From assembly GCA_018969295.1 (NCBI GenBank), contig JAGWYN010000005.1, positions 62,001 to 126,000 of the forward strand: DNA of 64,000 nt, written 5' to 3'. Positions 8,669 to 17,035 of this stretch are shown piece by piece. Position 1 is the first letter of the stretch. Each line of letters begins with the position of its first letter. Below the pieces are notes generated by a model. That model did not search any database. It worked only from the letters and a program-made list of their open reading frames with translations, and was not told where the DNA came from. This stretch comes from Chloroflexota bacterium. Its GTDB lineage: Bacteria; Chloroflexota; Anaerolineae; Caldilineales; Caldilineaceae. A program made the translations under genes and the position numbers.

Positions 8669-9325
8669 ATGGGTAAAATTTCATTTTCAGCATCCGTCGC
8701 AGCAGTTTTTGTGGGAGTTCCCGTGCTGATCGGGCTGGCATGGCGCTATTACCCCGCAACCCCGCTGGCCGCCATTGCCTGCCAGCCAGCCTGTGCCCAA
8801 GCAGACCTCCAGGGCCACAATCTGGCTGGGACCCATCTGAGCCGGGTAAATCTGACAATGGCCAATCTGAACCGTGCCAATCTGAGCGATGCCAATTTGT
8901 TGATGTCCTCGCTGCCCGAAGCTCAGCTACGCGACGCCGATCTGCGCAGAGCCGATCTCTCCAATGCCGTCTTGGATCGAGCCGATCTGCGCTATGCCCG
9001 GTTGGGCAACGCGACGCTGCGCAGCGCTGCCCTGCGTGAGGCTGACCTGCGTGACGCCGATCTGACCGCAGCCGATCTGCGTGCAGCCAACCTGAGCTAC
9101 GCCCAGTTGGAACGAGCCATTTTGGTCGATGCCGCGCTGATAAATACCGATCTTTCCTATGCCAACCTGCGCCGTGCAATGTTGCAGGGCGCTAATTTGC
9201 GTGGGGCCGTGTTGCGCCATGCCGACCTGCGCGGCGCCGACCTGACCGGCGCCGATCTGACCGGCGCCGATCTGATCGGCGCTCGCCTGCCGCCTGAATT
9301 TTACCAATACGACACAGGTCCATAA
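8669..9325 (+). CDS. Membrane-anchored pentapeptide-repeat protein
   Basis: A 218-residue protein. An N-terminal hydrophobic segment (about residues 5-25) is followed by a Cys-containing spacer and then about 30 consecutive A(D/N)LxxA-type pentapeptides. These build a right-handed quadrilateral beta-helix. I start at the ATG 8669 because the -10 box lies inside the longer TTG-initiated reading. The stop overlaps the ATG of the VTC gene by one base (TAATG). Repeats such as DLTGADLTGADLIGA at the end are nearly identical at the DNA level. Pentapeptide proteins of this kind have varied roles. None can be assigned except possible partnership with the downstream genes. Confidence 0.85.
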   Translation: MGKISFSASVAAVFVGVPVLIGLAWRYYPATPLAAIACQPACAQADLQGHNLAGTHLSRVNLTMANLNRANLSDANLLMSSLPEAQLRDADLRRADLSNAVLDRADLRYARLGNATLRSAALREADLRDADLTAADLRAANLSYAQLERAILVDAALINTDLSYANLRRAMLQGANLRGAVLRHADLRGADLTGADLTGADLIGARLPPEFYQYDTGP

Positions 9326-10104
9326 TGATCGAGACGGCCAATCCCGTGATCGCTCAGATCGAGACAATGTCGCCGATCTGGCTGAACGAAATCAAAACCC
9401 TTGCCTTGCTAGACCGGCTGGACATCAAATTCTTCTTGCCTGAGGAACAACTTGCCCAGATCCTTCGACAGGTTCAGAACTGCTATCGAGTCCTCGAAGT
9501 CAGCGGCGTGCGCGCCGGCCGCTACCGCACCACCTATTTCGACACGCAAGATTTCAGGATGTTTGCTGCGCACCACAGCGGCCAGCGGGATCGCTACAAG
9601 GTGCGCTGGCGCTGGTATATCGACAGCAAACTCGTCTATCTCGAAGTCAAAAAAAAGACCAACCGCGAGCGGACTGTCAAAACGCGCACCGTGCTGCCTG
9701 CCCCGCCGGAGACCCTGTTGGATGTGGGGAGGGAATGGCTGCCCCCTGGCTTCCCAATAGACCCAGCCGAACTGCAGCCCGTCGTCTGGAACAGTTTTCA
9801 GCGGATCACGCTGGCTGACTCCGAACGCCAAGAGCGTGTCACGATCGATGTCGGTCTCCAGTTTGGTCAAGGAGGACGCCGCTTTGCATTGGCGGGGCTG
9901 GCGATTGTAGAAATCAAACAGCGCAAATTTTCGCTCAGCTCACCGATCGCACAAGAGCTGCATCGCCTGCACGTTCTTCCAGCCCATATCAGCAAATATT
10001 GTGTTTCGATCGCCACCCTCTACCCAGAGTTGAAACACAATCGATTCAAGCCTCTGTTGCGCCGGCTCAGCACCCTCTGTGAACGGTTTTGTGGAGAAAT
10101 TTGA
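9325..10104 (+). CDS. VTC-domain polyphosphate polymerase-like protein
   Basis: A 259-residue protein of the VTC family (the catalytic tunnel domain of the yeast Vtc4 polyphosphate polymerase, in the CYTH/TTM superfamily). Conserved charged strands are visible in order: LDIKFFL near residues 32-38, YRTTYFDT, RYKVRWRWY, VYLEVKKKT and IVEIKQRK. These line the triphosphate tunnel with Lys, Arg and Glu. In bacteria the family often sits beside a DUF4956 membrane protein, exactly as here (3 nt separation), and near CotH or lamin-tail proteins. Predicted activity is polyphosphate synthesis from ATP or binding of phosphorylated ligands, possibly membrane-coupled. Confidence 0.85.
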   Translation: MIETANPVIAQIETMSPIWLNEIKTLALLDRLDIKFFLPEEQLAQILRQVQNCYRVLEVSGVRAGRYRTTYFDTQDFRMFAAHHSGQRDRYKVRWRWYIDSKLVYLEVKKKTNRERTVKTRTVLPAPPETLLDVGREWLPPGFPIDPAELQPVVWNSFQRITLADSERQERVTIDVGLQFGQGGRRFALAGLAIVEIKQRKFSLSSPIAQELHRLHVLPAHISKYCVSIATLYPELKHNRFKPLLRRLSTLCERFCGEI

Positions 10105-10107
10105 GCC

Positions 10108-10689
10108 ATGAATTTGTTTGTCGAAATCCTTCCCGGGCTTGCTCTCACGCTGGCAACTGGTCTGATCATCTTTGGGCTCGGTTACTCGGCTGCACGCCAC
10201 AGCCGCCCTGAATACTTTTTCACCTTCCTGACCTTCAGCATCATGGCCTTTTTGATCACCAGCCTGCTGCGCGATGTGCAGCTCACGCTGGGCTTCAGTT
10301 TCGGCCTGCTGGCTGTCTTCACCATCATGCGTTTCCGCTCGACAGATATTCAAGTGCGCGAGATGACTTATCTCTATCTGTCGATCATGCTCCCCTTCGC
10401 CAACGCGCTCTTCGTCGCAACTCGGATCAGTTTTTTTGACGTGCTGTCCATCAACGCCGGGTTGGCCATCTTTGTGGTGCTGGTGGACCGTCTGCTGCTT
10501 TGGCGTTTTGGTACTTCACAGCTCATCTACTACGAGAAGATCGAGCTGATTCAAACCCGCAATGAGAGCCTGTTGCTCGCTGATTTGAGCCAACGCACCG
10601 GGCGCCGTGTGCGCCGCTATATCGTCGAAGAGATCGACTTTTTGCGGGATACTGCTACCCTGACCGTCTATTTCGACGAAAAAGAATGA
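10108..10689 (+). CDS. DUF4956 membrane protein, VTC partner
   Basis: A 193-residue protein with about four transmembrane segments in residues 5-140 and a cytoplasmic C-terminal domain of about 60 residues. It matches the DUF4956 family: the segment FGLLAVFTIMRFRSTDIQVREMTYL is the family hallmark, and residues 60-80 plus the loop after it are typical. It is nearly always encoded next to VTC-domain proteins and may be the channel or anchor through which the VTC product is handled, but no function is proven. It lies in the same operon as its neighbours. Confidence 0.85.
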   Translation: MNLFVEILPGLALTLATGLIIFGLGYSAARHSRPEYFFTFLTFSIMAFLITSLLRDVQLTLGFSFGLLAVFTIMRFRSTDIQVREMTYLYLSIMLPFANALFVATRISFFDVLSINAGLAIFVVLVDRLLLWRFGTSQLIYYEKIELIQTRNESLLLADLSQRTGRRVRRYIVEEIDFLRDTATLTVYFDEKE

Positions 10690-10740
10690 CCTCCCAGACG
10701 AGGAGATGCTCGCCGAAAAATTCGATGAGGAGAAAACCTT

Positions 10741-11880
10741 GTGCTGTCCTTGTACCGCCTGCCTGCCTTGCTGTTGTCCAGCCTCTTTGCACTGTGGGCT
10801 GCTGTGGCCAGTGGGGCTGACCCCAGTTTTCTCCCAGAAGCTCCCCGTGCCGACAGTCCGCCGATTGTCATCAACGAAATTCTGGCCCACACTGATCCCC
10901 CCTATGTCGATTCCGTAGAGCTGTACAACGACAGCGGGACAGGAGTGGATCTTTCTGGCTGGCTGCTCACTGACAAGCCGAATCGCCCGCTGGTAGAGTG
11001 GGTGCGCATCCCAGATGGCACCTGGATCGGTGGCAACGGTTACTATGTGGTATCCGACCAAAAACCGGTCAAATGGTCTTTTGGTCTGAGCGAAGGCGGT
11101 GACAGCATCTATCTGTACCGCATGGAAGAAGGAACACCGCTGCTGGTCGATGCGGCAATTTTTGGGGCATCTCCTCGACCAAAATCTTTTATTCGGTATG
11201 TCGATTCAATTGAGCGCGTCCATTACACCTTGCAAGAAGGATTGCCCACCCTCGCAGCCCCCAATTGCGCGCCGTTGATCGGAGAAGTTATTCTGGAAGA
11301 GCTGATGGTCGACCCAGCAGCACCCGGCGGCGAATATGTTGTGGTTGCCAACCGCACCGCCGCAGCAGTGCCGCTCTTTGACCCGGCTCAACCTGCCAAC
11401 AGCTGGAAACTGCTCGGCCAAAACGGCAGCGGGGAAGAAAACGAGATGTTTGTCTTTCCACAAAACATCACACTTTCGCCGGGTGAACGGCTGATTTTGA
11501 GCGAACAGACGCCCGCTCAGTTTCGCCAGATCTACCCGATTCCTCCCTCCGTGCGTGTGTTGGGACCGCTGACCAGCGGTATGAGCAAAGAAGGAGAGCG
11601 GGTGACATTGGCCAGACCGCTTGAGCCAGAACTGGATGGCACCGTTTTTTATGCAGCTGTCGACGTAGTGGCTTATCGCAACACCGCGCCCTGGCCAGAT
11701 GTCGCCGAAAATGGCCATGCTTTGGGGCGCATCCGGCTTGACCAGTTTGCCGATGACCCCGTCAACTGGCTCGCGGTGTCGCCGCTGCAGAGTGTGTCGG
11801 ACTTCCCAACCTACAGGGCTGTCGACTCTTCCAGAAATTATCTGCCTTTGATCTATCTTCCAGCGTACGGTTGCTGGTGA
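10741..11880 (+). CDS. Secreted lamin-tail-domain protein
   Basis: A 379-residue protein starting at GTG behind a GAGGAGAAAACC site. The N-terminus is a signal peptide (hydrophobic residues 5-25, cleavage near ASG-AD). Residues about 40-130 form a lamin tail (LTD) Ig-like domain: VINEILAHTDPPYVDSVELYN, then LSGWLLTDKP. A second, more divergent LTD-like segment spans about 180-300. In bacteria LTD domains occur in extracellular proteins with CotH or nucleases. Here it closes the pentapeptide-VTC-DUF4956 operon, suggesting the system has an exported component. The C-terminus has a possible short hydrophobic tail but no sortase motif. Confidence 0.75.
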   Translation: MLSLYRLPALLLSSLFALWAAVASGADPSFLPEAPRADSPPIVINEILAHTDPPYVDSVELYNDSGTGVDLSGWLLTDKPNRPLVEWVRIPDGTWIGGNGYYVVSDQKPVKWSFGLSEGGDSIYLYRMEEGTPLLVDAAIFGASPRPKSFIRYVDSIERVHYTLQEGLPTLAAPNCAPLIGEVILEELMVDPAAPGGEYVVVANRTAAAVPLFDPAQPANSWKLLGQNGSGEENEMFVFPQNITLSPGERLILSEQTPAQFRQIYPIPPSVRVLGPLTSGMSKEGERVTLARPLEPELDGTVFYAAVDVVAYRNTAPWPDVAENGHALGRIRLDQFADDPVNWLAVSPLQSVSDFPTYRAVDSSRNYLPLIYLPAYGCW

Positions 11881-11894
11881 ATGCGGGGCGGAGA

Positions 11895-11927
11895 AGCAAA
11901 GCGCCGGGCAAAGCCCGGCGCTTTGCT
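11895..11927. terminator. Bidirectional intrinsic terminator between convergent genes
   Basis: A perfect 15-bp inverted repeat (AGCAAAGCGCCGGGC, AAA loop, complement) lies between the lamin-tail gene and the HtrA gene, which converge. A short T-rich run follows on the plus strand (CTCTTTC). Good hairpin, modest U-tract. Confidence 0.75.
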
Positions 11928-11934
11928 CTTTCAT

Positions 11935-13440
11935 CTACTCGATCGTCACATCCAGGACGGTTCCATCCAACGCTGAGACCACAACAGTGGCAGTCTGGGT
12001 CTCGGTATTGAGTTCGACAATCCAGACATCCTGTCCATCGACTTCGTCTGGTGTGGCCACCTTTTCGGTGATCGCACTGTCCAGCTGGCTGCGCACTTCC
12101 TCTTCTGCAATTGCGATGGCAGCCCGAGCGTTGAGTTGGCCCTCCTGTTGTGCTGGCACCGTCGCAGTCTGCCCATTGGGGCGTTCACCTAAGATTACAT
12201 CCACCTGAATCTCCTCGCCGTCGCGGAGAACGGTCAACGTCACCGTCTGTCCTGGTTCAGCTCTGGTGACCAGGTAGGAGACCAGATCTTCGAACCGCAC
12301 GACGGGCGCATCGTCGATCGCGGTGACAATGTCGCCGCCCGCACGCAAGGTGCTGCCCTCCGGGGCATTAGCGGCAGGACGGTTGCCGCCACGCAACCCG
12401 GCTTGTGCCGAAGGGCCGTTCGGGGTAACACCCGCCACATAGACGCCCAGCGTGTTGTCGGGCAGATCGAGCGCTTCTGCCAGTTGTGCAGAGATGCTGC
12501 TCCCCTCCAGCCCCAGGAAGGCATACGTGTGTACACCTGCTTCGATCAGGTCAGGCACAATGCGTCGGACAATGGAGACCGGTATGACAAACCCAACCCC
12601 AGAATTTTGACGAGTTTCAGATTCAATGGCAAAGTTCACCCCGACGACCTCGCCAGCCAGGTTGAGCAGTGGACCCCCTGAGTTTCCAGGGTTGATCGCC
12701 GCGTCGGTTTGGATCACATCGGGCAGGGTGTAACGGTTTTCGCCGAAAGAACCGACCGGAAAACCACGGCCCAGAGCGCTGACAATGCCAGTCGTCATCG
12801 TGCCTTGCAGCCCAAACGGATTGCCGATCGCAATCACAGTGTGTCCGACTTTGAGTTCATTGTCGCCCGCCAGCCGCAGTGGCTGCCAGACGATACCTTC
12901 TGGAGGAGTTACCCGGATGACGGCCAGGTCAGCCTGCGGGTCGGTCGCCACCACCTCTGCGCGCGCCCACATGCCGTTGTTGAAAACGACGGTGACTCGC
13001 TGAGCCTCCTCTACGACATGGTTGTTGGTCACAATGTGGCCAGCGTCGTCGTAGATAAATCCTGAACCCTGCCCCTGTTGAAGGGGTAGGTCTCCCTCGG
13101 GCAGTTCAAACCCTGGAATTTGTGGAAACATGCCGGCCGACGCTGTCCGTTCCACCTGGATGTTGACAACGGACGGTGCCACAGCGTCGTAGAGCTCTGC
13201 CAAGGCATCCTGGTCACCTGCCAGGCTCGAGTTGCTCTGCAGAAGAGGCGCATCGTTCGACTGTTGCACACTGGCTGCCGTGGCAGATCCCCACAACAGA
13301 GGAACTGCCAGAACCCCAACCAACAAGGCGCTGGCCAAGGCCAGCACGGCAGCCCCCACCAGAGGACGTTGGATGCGCTTCTTCTTCAAAAATGAATGCG
13401 ATGTTTGTTTTGTCAGAGGATCATGGTTGGGCTCGTACAT
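11935..13440 (-). CDS. HtrA/DegP-like S1C serine protease with PDZ and C-terminal PepSY-like domain
   Basis: A 501-residue membrane-anchored protease, starting at the ATG 13440 which follows GGAGAAG by 6 nt. A basic stretch is followed by a membrane segment (about residues 26-52). The trypsin-like domain carries the catalytic triad His141 (IVTNNHVV), Asp171 (DPQADLAVIRV) and Ser254 (INPGNSGGPL). A PDZ domain covers roughly residues 280-400. After it, about 65 residues (from QLNARAAIAIAEEEV to the end) have the IVELNTETQTATVVVSALDG pattern of PepSY-like domains, an unusual addition for this family. Predicted role is extracytoplasmic protein quality control. It lies downstream of the UPF0182 gene on the same strand (134-bp gap). 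Confidence 0.9.
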   Translation of the reverse strand: MYEPNHDPLTKQTSHSFLKKKRIQRPLVGAAVLALASALLVGVLAVPLLWGSATAASVQQSNDAPLLQSNSSLAGDQDALAELYDAVAPSVVNIQVERTASAGMFPQIPGFELPEGDLPLQQGQGSGFIYDDAGHIVTNNHVVEEAQRVTVVFNNGMWARAEVVATDPQADLAVIRVTPPEGIVWQPLRLAGDNELKVGHTVIAIGNPFGLQGTMTTGIVSALGRGFPVGSFGENRYTLPDVIQTDAAINPGNSGGPLLNLAGEVVGVNFAIESETRQNSGVGFVIPVSIVRRIVPDLIEAGVHTYAFLGLEGSSISAQLAEALDLPDNTLGVYVAGVTPNGPSAQAGLRGGNRPAANAPEGSTLRAGGDIVTAIDDAPVVRFEDLVSYLVTRAEPGQTVTLTVLRDGEEIQVDVILGERPNGQTATVPAQQEGQLNARAAIAIAEEEVRSQLDSAITEKVATPDEVDGQDVWIVELNTETQTATVVVSALDGTVLDVTIE

Positions 13441-13574
13441 AGACATCTTCTCCATTCTGTCACTGAGACGGTTCAGTTGGGAAGCAATTTTTGCTCCACT
13501 GACTCTTATTCTACGCATCTGAATAAGGCACAGATGAGATGGGCGTAAAAAATTTGTAAAAGGCATCTTCTCGC

Positions 13575-16460
13575 TTAGGGCTCGTCGGCAGGACCAGGAG
13601 CCGGCAGCCCACCGGTGATCTGCAAAAGTTGATCGAGCGTCGCCTGCAGCGCTTCCATTTCTACCCCATAGGCGGCCCAGTTTCCCTCGCGCAAGGCGAC
13701 CTGTGCCTGTTCGTAGTGGGCATTGGCGGCCGCGATCAGCTGCTCCAGGCTGACATTTTCTCCTGGAAGTGCAGCAGGCTGTATCTCCCCAGAGCCCTCT
13801 TCGGCAACATCGGCCAGGTCAGAAGGCCGGGCTCTGGCCAGGTCCATCAGACCCGCTCGCTCCACAGTCTCCCGGCCGAACAGCTGAACCAGGGCCATCC
13901 CAAGGTTTTCAGCCATGACGGTCCGGTCCGCCGTCGCCAAAATGACCCGCTTCATCTCGGGAATGCGCCCTGTGGCAGCCTGAAGGTAGATCGGTTCGAC
14001 ATACATCAGGCTGTCGGCGATCGGGATCACCAGCAGATTGCCGCGAATGACCTGGCTGCCTTGCTGGTTCCAGAGCGCCAGCTGTGCACTGATGACCGGA
14101 TCCTGAGAAATACGCGCTTCGATCTGTTTGGGGCCAAAAAAGAGCGATTCTTTGCCAAAGTTGTAGACGAGCCGTTCTCCATAGTTGTCAGGGTTGCTCT
14201 GGGCGACCAACCAGGCGATCATGTTCTCGCGGTTGGCAGGTGTAAAGGGCAAAATCTGCATGAAATCCAGCTTGCCGCTCCCTGGTGCCTGGCGCAACAC
14301 ATAGTAAGGCTCAATTCGTTGGGCCTGGTCGTAGAAAACCTCTTCAGGCCAGGCCCAGACGTCTTCCCGGTTGTAGAGGTCGTTGGCATTGGTCATGTGA
14401 TACATACGATACATCTCCGCCTGAACAGAGAAGAGATCGATCGGGTAGCGAATGTGCTCCAGCAAAAACGCAGGCATCGTCTCCATCGGCTGGAAAAGCT
14501 CTGGAAAGATGCGGGCATAGGCAGCTGTGATGGGTTCGTCGGGGTCAACCAGATAGAAGGTAGGCAGACCGTCGTAGGCGTTCACCACAATTTTTATTGA
14601 ATTGCGGATGTAGTTGAACCCTCCTGTATGCGGCTGGCTGTAAGGGAAACGGTCGCTGACAACGTAGGCATCCATAAACCAGTAGAGCCGCCCGTCTTCC
14701 CCAACTACGATGTACGGATCCCGATCCAATTGCAAAAATGGGGCCAGTTGGCTGACCCGTTCCACAATGTTGCGCCGCCAGAGCAGCTGGCTTTCCGCTG
14801 TGATATCCTGGTTGAGGATCAGGTTGATATCCCCGAAACGAACCGCAAAGAGCAGCCGGTTCCAGAAGGTCATCTCGATGCCGGTGTCGGCAGAAAAACT
14901 GGTCGTCGCATTGCCTCCCCCCTGGGGGAAGTCAAACTCTGCCATCTGGGTGCGCCCGATCACATAGTCATTGGTGAGTTCTCCGAAGTAGATCTGGGGC
15001 TGCGTCAGCGACAGCTTTCCGGTCGGAGGAAGATCTTTGAGATGAAATTCAGGGAGCCCATCGGCAGTGACCAACTCGACCGGAGACATGGCAACACCGT
15101 AGCCGTGGGTATAGACCAGCTTGCGGTTGACCCAGGTCTGGGCTTCCTGGTTGAGACGGTCTGCCACCAGTTCGCGCGCCGAGAGCATCACTTGACGCAT
15201 GGCACCGTCAATTTTATAGCGGTCAACGTCGACGTCGTTGAACGCATAGTACTGGCGCAATGCCTGCACCTGGTTGTAAGTTTCGAGCAGAGGGCGGTAG
15301 TCCCAAAGGCGCACGTTGCGGATCGTGTCGGGTTCGGTCACCAGTGCAGCTGGCGTCAGCTGCTGGGAGGCATCGTACTCGACCATTTCGATTTCATCCA
15401 GATCAAACGCCGCACGGGTCAGTCGAATGTTCTCTTCAATAAAGGGCCGTTCCAAGGTCAGCTCGTTGGGGCTGACCTGGAAGCGTTGCACCAATGCAGG
15501 GTAAATGGAACCCGCCAGGATGGATACGCCGATCCAGACCACCAGCACAACGACAACGGCACGCCAGGCCTGGCGTCGCAGCGCTGCTGCCACGAGCAGT
15601 CCACCCGCTACCAGGGTGACGAGGGTGAGCAGGGTGTAGGCAGGCAGTTGAGCGTAGACATCTGTGTAGCCGGCCCCAAAGACAGGGCCTCGTTCGCTAT
15701 AGAGTAGTTTAGACGCGTCGATCTGGTAGCCAATGGCCAGCAACCCAAAGAGCAGGGCACCCAAAATGGCCAAGTGAAGTAACAGTCCCGTGCGTGCCTG
15801 CCAGCCACGAAATCCCATGCCGCTCACGACCACGACGAGCAGCAAGGCCGCCAACAGCGCAGACTGCAGCCAGCTGCGTGCAACCTCCAGGACAGGCAGG
15901 CTGAACAGATAAAAACTGATGTCACGGTTGAAGAGCGGGTCGGTCAACCCGAAGTTGCTCTGGTTGAAAAAGAGCAGAAGCTGGGGCCATTCCCCGGCAA
16001 TGCTGGTCCCTATCAAAAAAGCGAAGACCGCAATCGCTGCGATCACAGCGACAGAAACGCGCAGCCCCGCAGCCTCGACCAGCTGCTCCAGTGCAGTGCC
16101 GGCCAGCCCCCGCGGCTCCAGACGTCTGGCCAGGACAAAGTTGACCAGCAAAAAGAGTACGGTCAACAAAAAGCCCGCAGCAAAGAGCCCTCCTGCAGCC
16201 GCCAACCGCGTCCACAAAATCGATTCAAAGCCCAAGCTGGCATGCCAGCTCCAGTCGGTTAGAAAACCGACAATCGTGTTGTACAGCAGCAAAAAAAGCA
16301 AGGGCAACACCATCAACCACCACAAACGATTTGGCCGGCTGTCAGGCTGTGGAACCCGGCGGGGTGGGCTGTCGTTGCCGGGAGGGACCCAATCCCCCCC
16401 TCGCTGGAGATTCTCTTCGATCGAACGGATCAGATCAGCAAATGGGTCGGAGCTTTTCAT
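13575..16460 (-). CDS. UPF0182 family large membrane protein
   Basis: A 961-residue protein. The start is the ATG behind AAGGGGAATTTCGCC (spacing 6), not the ATG 35 codons upstream. About seven transmembrane segments occupy the first 330 residues. The rest is a long extracytoplasmic region with the UPF0182 signatures, including an IRNVRLWDYRPL stretch and PTGKLSLTQPQIYFGE, LVYTHGYGVAMSPV. A Pro- and Gln-rich C-terminal tail closes the protein. The family is conserved in Actinobacteria, Cyanobacteria and Chloroflexota and has no established function. It is divergent from the small unknown gene at 16573. Confidence 0.9.
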   Translation of the reverse strand: MKSSDPFADLIRSIEENLQRGGDWVPPGNDSPPRRVPQPDSRPNRLWWLMVLPLLFLLLYNTIVGFLTDWSWHASLGFESILWTRLAAAGGLFAAGFLLTVLFLLVNFVLARRLEPRGLAGTALEQLVEAAGLRVSVAVIAAIAVFAFLIGTSIAGEWPQLLLFFNQSNFGLTDPLFNRDISFYLFSLPVLEVARSWLQSALLAALLLVVVVSGMGFRGWQARTGLLLHLAILGALLFGLLAIGYQIDASKLLYSERGPVFGAGYTDVYAQLPAYTLLTLVTLVAGGLLVAAALRRQAWRAVVVVLVVWIGVSILAGSIYPALVQRFQVSPNELTLERPFIEENIRLTRAAFDLDEIEMVEYDASQQLTPAALVTEPDTIRNVRLWDYRPLLETYNQVQALRQYYAFNDVDVDRYKIDGAMRQVMLSARELVADRLNQEAQTWVNRKLVYTHGYGVAMSPVELVTADGLPEFHLKDLPPTGKLSLTQPQIYFGELTNDYVIGRTQMAEFDFPQGGGNATTSFSADTGIEMTFWNRLLFAVRFGDINLILNQDITAESQLLWRRNIVERVSQLAPFLQLDRDPYIVVGEDGRLYWFMDAYVVSDRFPYSQPHTGGFNYIRNSIKIVVNAYDGLPTFYLVDPDEPITAAYARIFPELFQPMETMPAFLLEHIRYPIDLFSVQAEMYRMYHMTNANDLYNREDVWAWPEEVFYDQAQRIEPYYVLRQAPGSGKLDFMQILPFTPANRENMIAWLVAQSNPDNYGERLVYNFGKESLFFGPKQIEARISQDPVISAQLALWNQQGSQVIRGNLLVIPIADSLMYVEPIYLQAATGRIPEMKRVILATADRTVMAENLGMALVQLFGRETVERAGLMDLARARPSDLADVAEEGSGEIQPAALPGENVSLEQLIAAANAHYEQAQVALREGNWAAYGVEMEALQATLDQLLQITGGLPAPGPADEP

Positions 16461-16572
16461 GGCGAAATTCCCCTTCGGTGTGTGTACAAAAGCCATTTCT
16501 CTGCAGGAATTGTACTGCAAAAGTCGTGTTTGCCCTGTGAGAAATCTACCCGAACAGTGTATCATAGGGAGA

Positions 16573-17028
16573 ATGACACATCTGCCCTGGCTTGACCCAT
16601 TACAACCTGCTGCCTCTGACCATGTTGCCGCTCTGTTGGAACGTTTCTGGCGGACACTGGAACAGCTTGTGGACCTGCTCCAACGCCAGGAACAGTTGCT
16701 CGCCGCTCGAATGACAGCTGAGCTGCGCCAGATCGTGACAGAGTTGATGCTGGCTCTGAACGGAATTGCCTGGCCGCACGAATCTGTCCATCTGAACAGC
16801 TACCTGAGCGCAGATCAGCGTGCCGCACTCGAAAAAACATTGCTTGCCCCATCGATCAGCGCCAACAGCTGGATCGGCCAGGCGGTGGCCTTGGTGGTGA
16901 TCTATCGGTGGTATGCCCCGCAGCTGGTCGAAAAATTTGGGTTGGCCTACCCAGTACAGGCTGAAGCAAGCGCCGTGTTGCAGCTGCAACAGCTGGCTGG
17001 CTGGCCCCGCTCCATCACGACAGCATGA
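16573..17028 (+). CDS. Conserved-looking hypothetical protein, 151 residues
   Basis: I do not recognise this protein. It starts at an ATG preceded by TAGGGAGA and is divergent from the UPF0182 gene (112-bp gap). The sequence is mostly helical with Gln- and Leu-rich heptads (LERFWRTLEQLVDLLQRQEQ) and no membrane segment or cofactor motif. The next gene, a glycosyltransferase, begins 7 bp after its stop, so the two are probably co-transcribed. A longer in-frame reading from 15919 lies antisense inside the UPF0182 gene and is not credible. Confidence 0.65.
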   Translation: MTHLPWLDPLQPAASDHVAALLERFWRTLEQLVDLLQRQEQLLAARMTAELRQIVTELMLALNGIAWPHESVHLNSYLSADQRAALEKTLLAPSISANSWIGQAVALVVIYRWYAPQLVEKFGLAYPVQAEASAVLQLQQLAGWPRSITTA

Positions 17029-17035
17029 CTTTACA

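Noticed and set aside
15919..16572. Upstream extension of the 151-residue protein
   Set aside because: Antisense to UPF0182; the ATG at 16573 has a good ribosome site.
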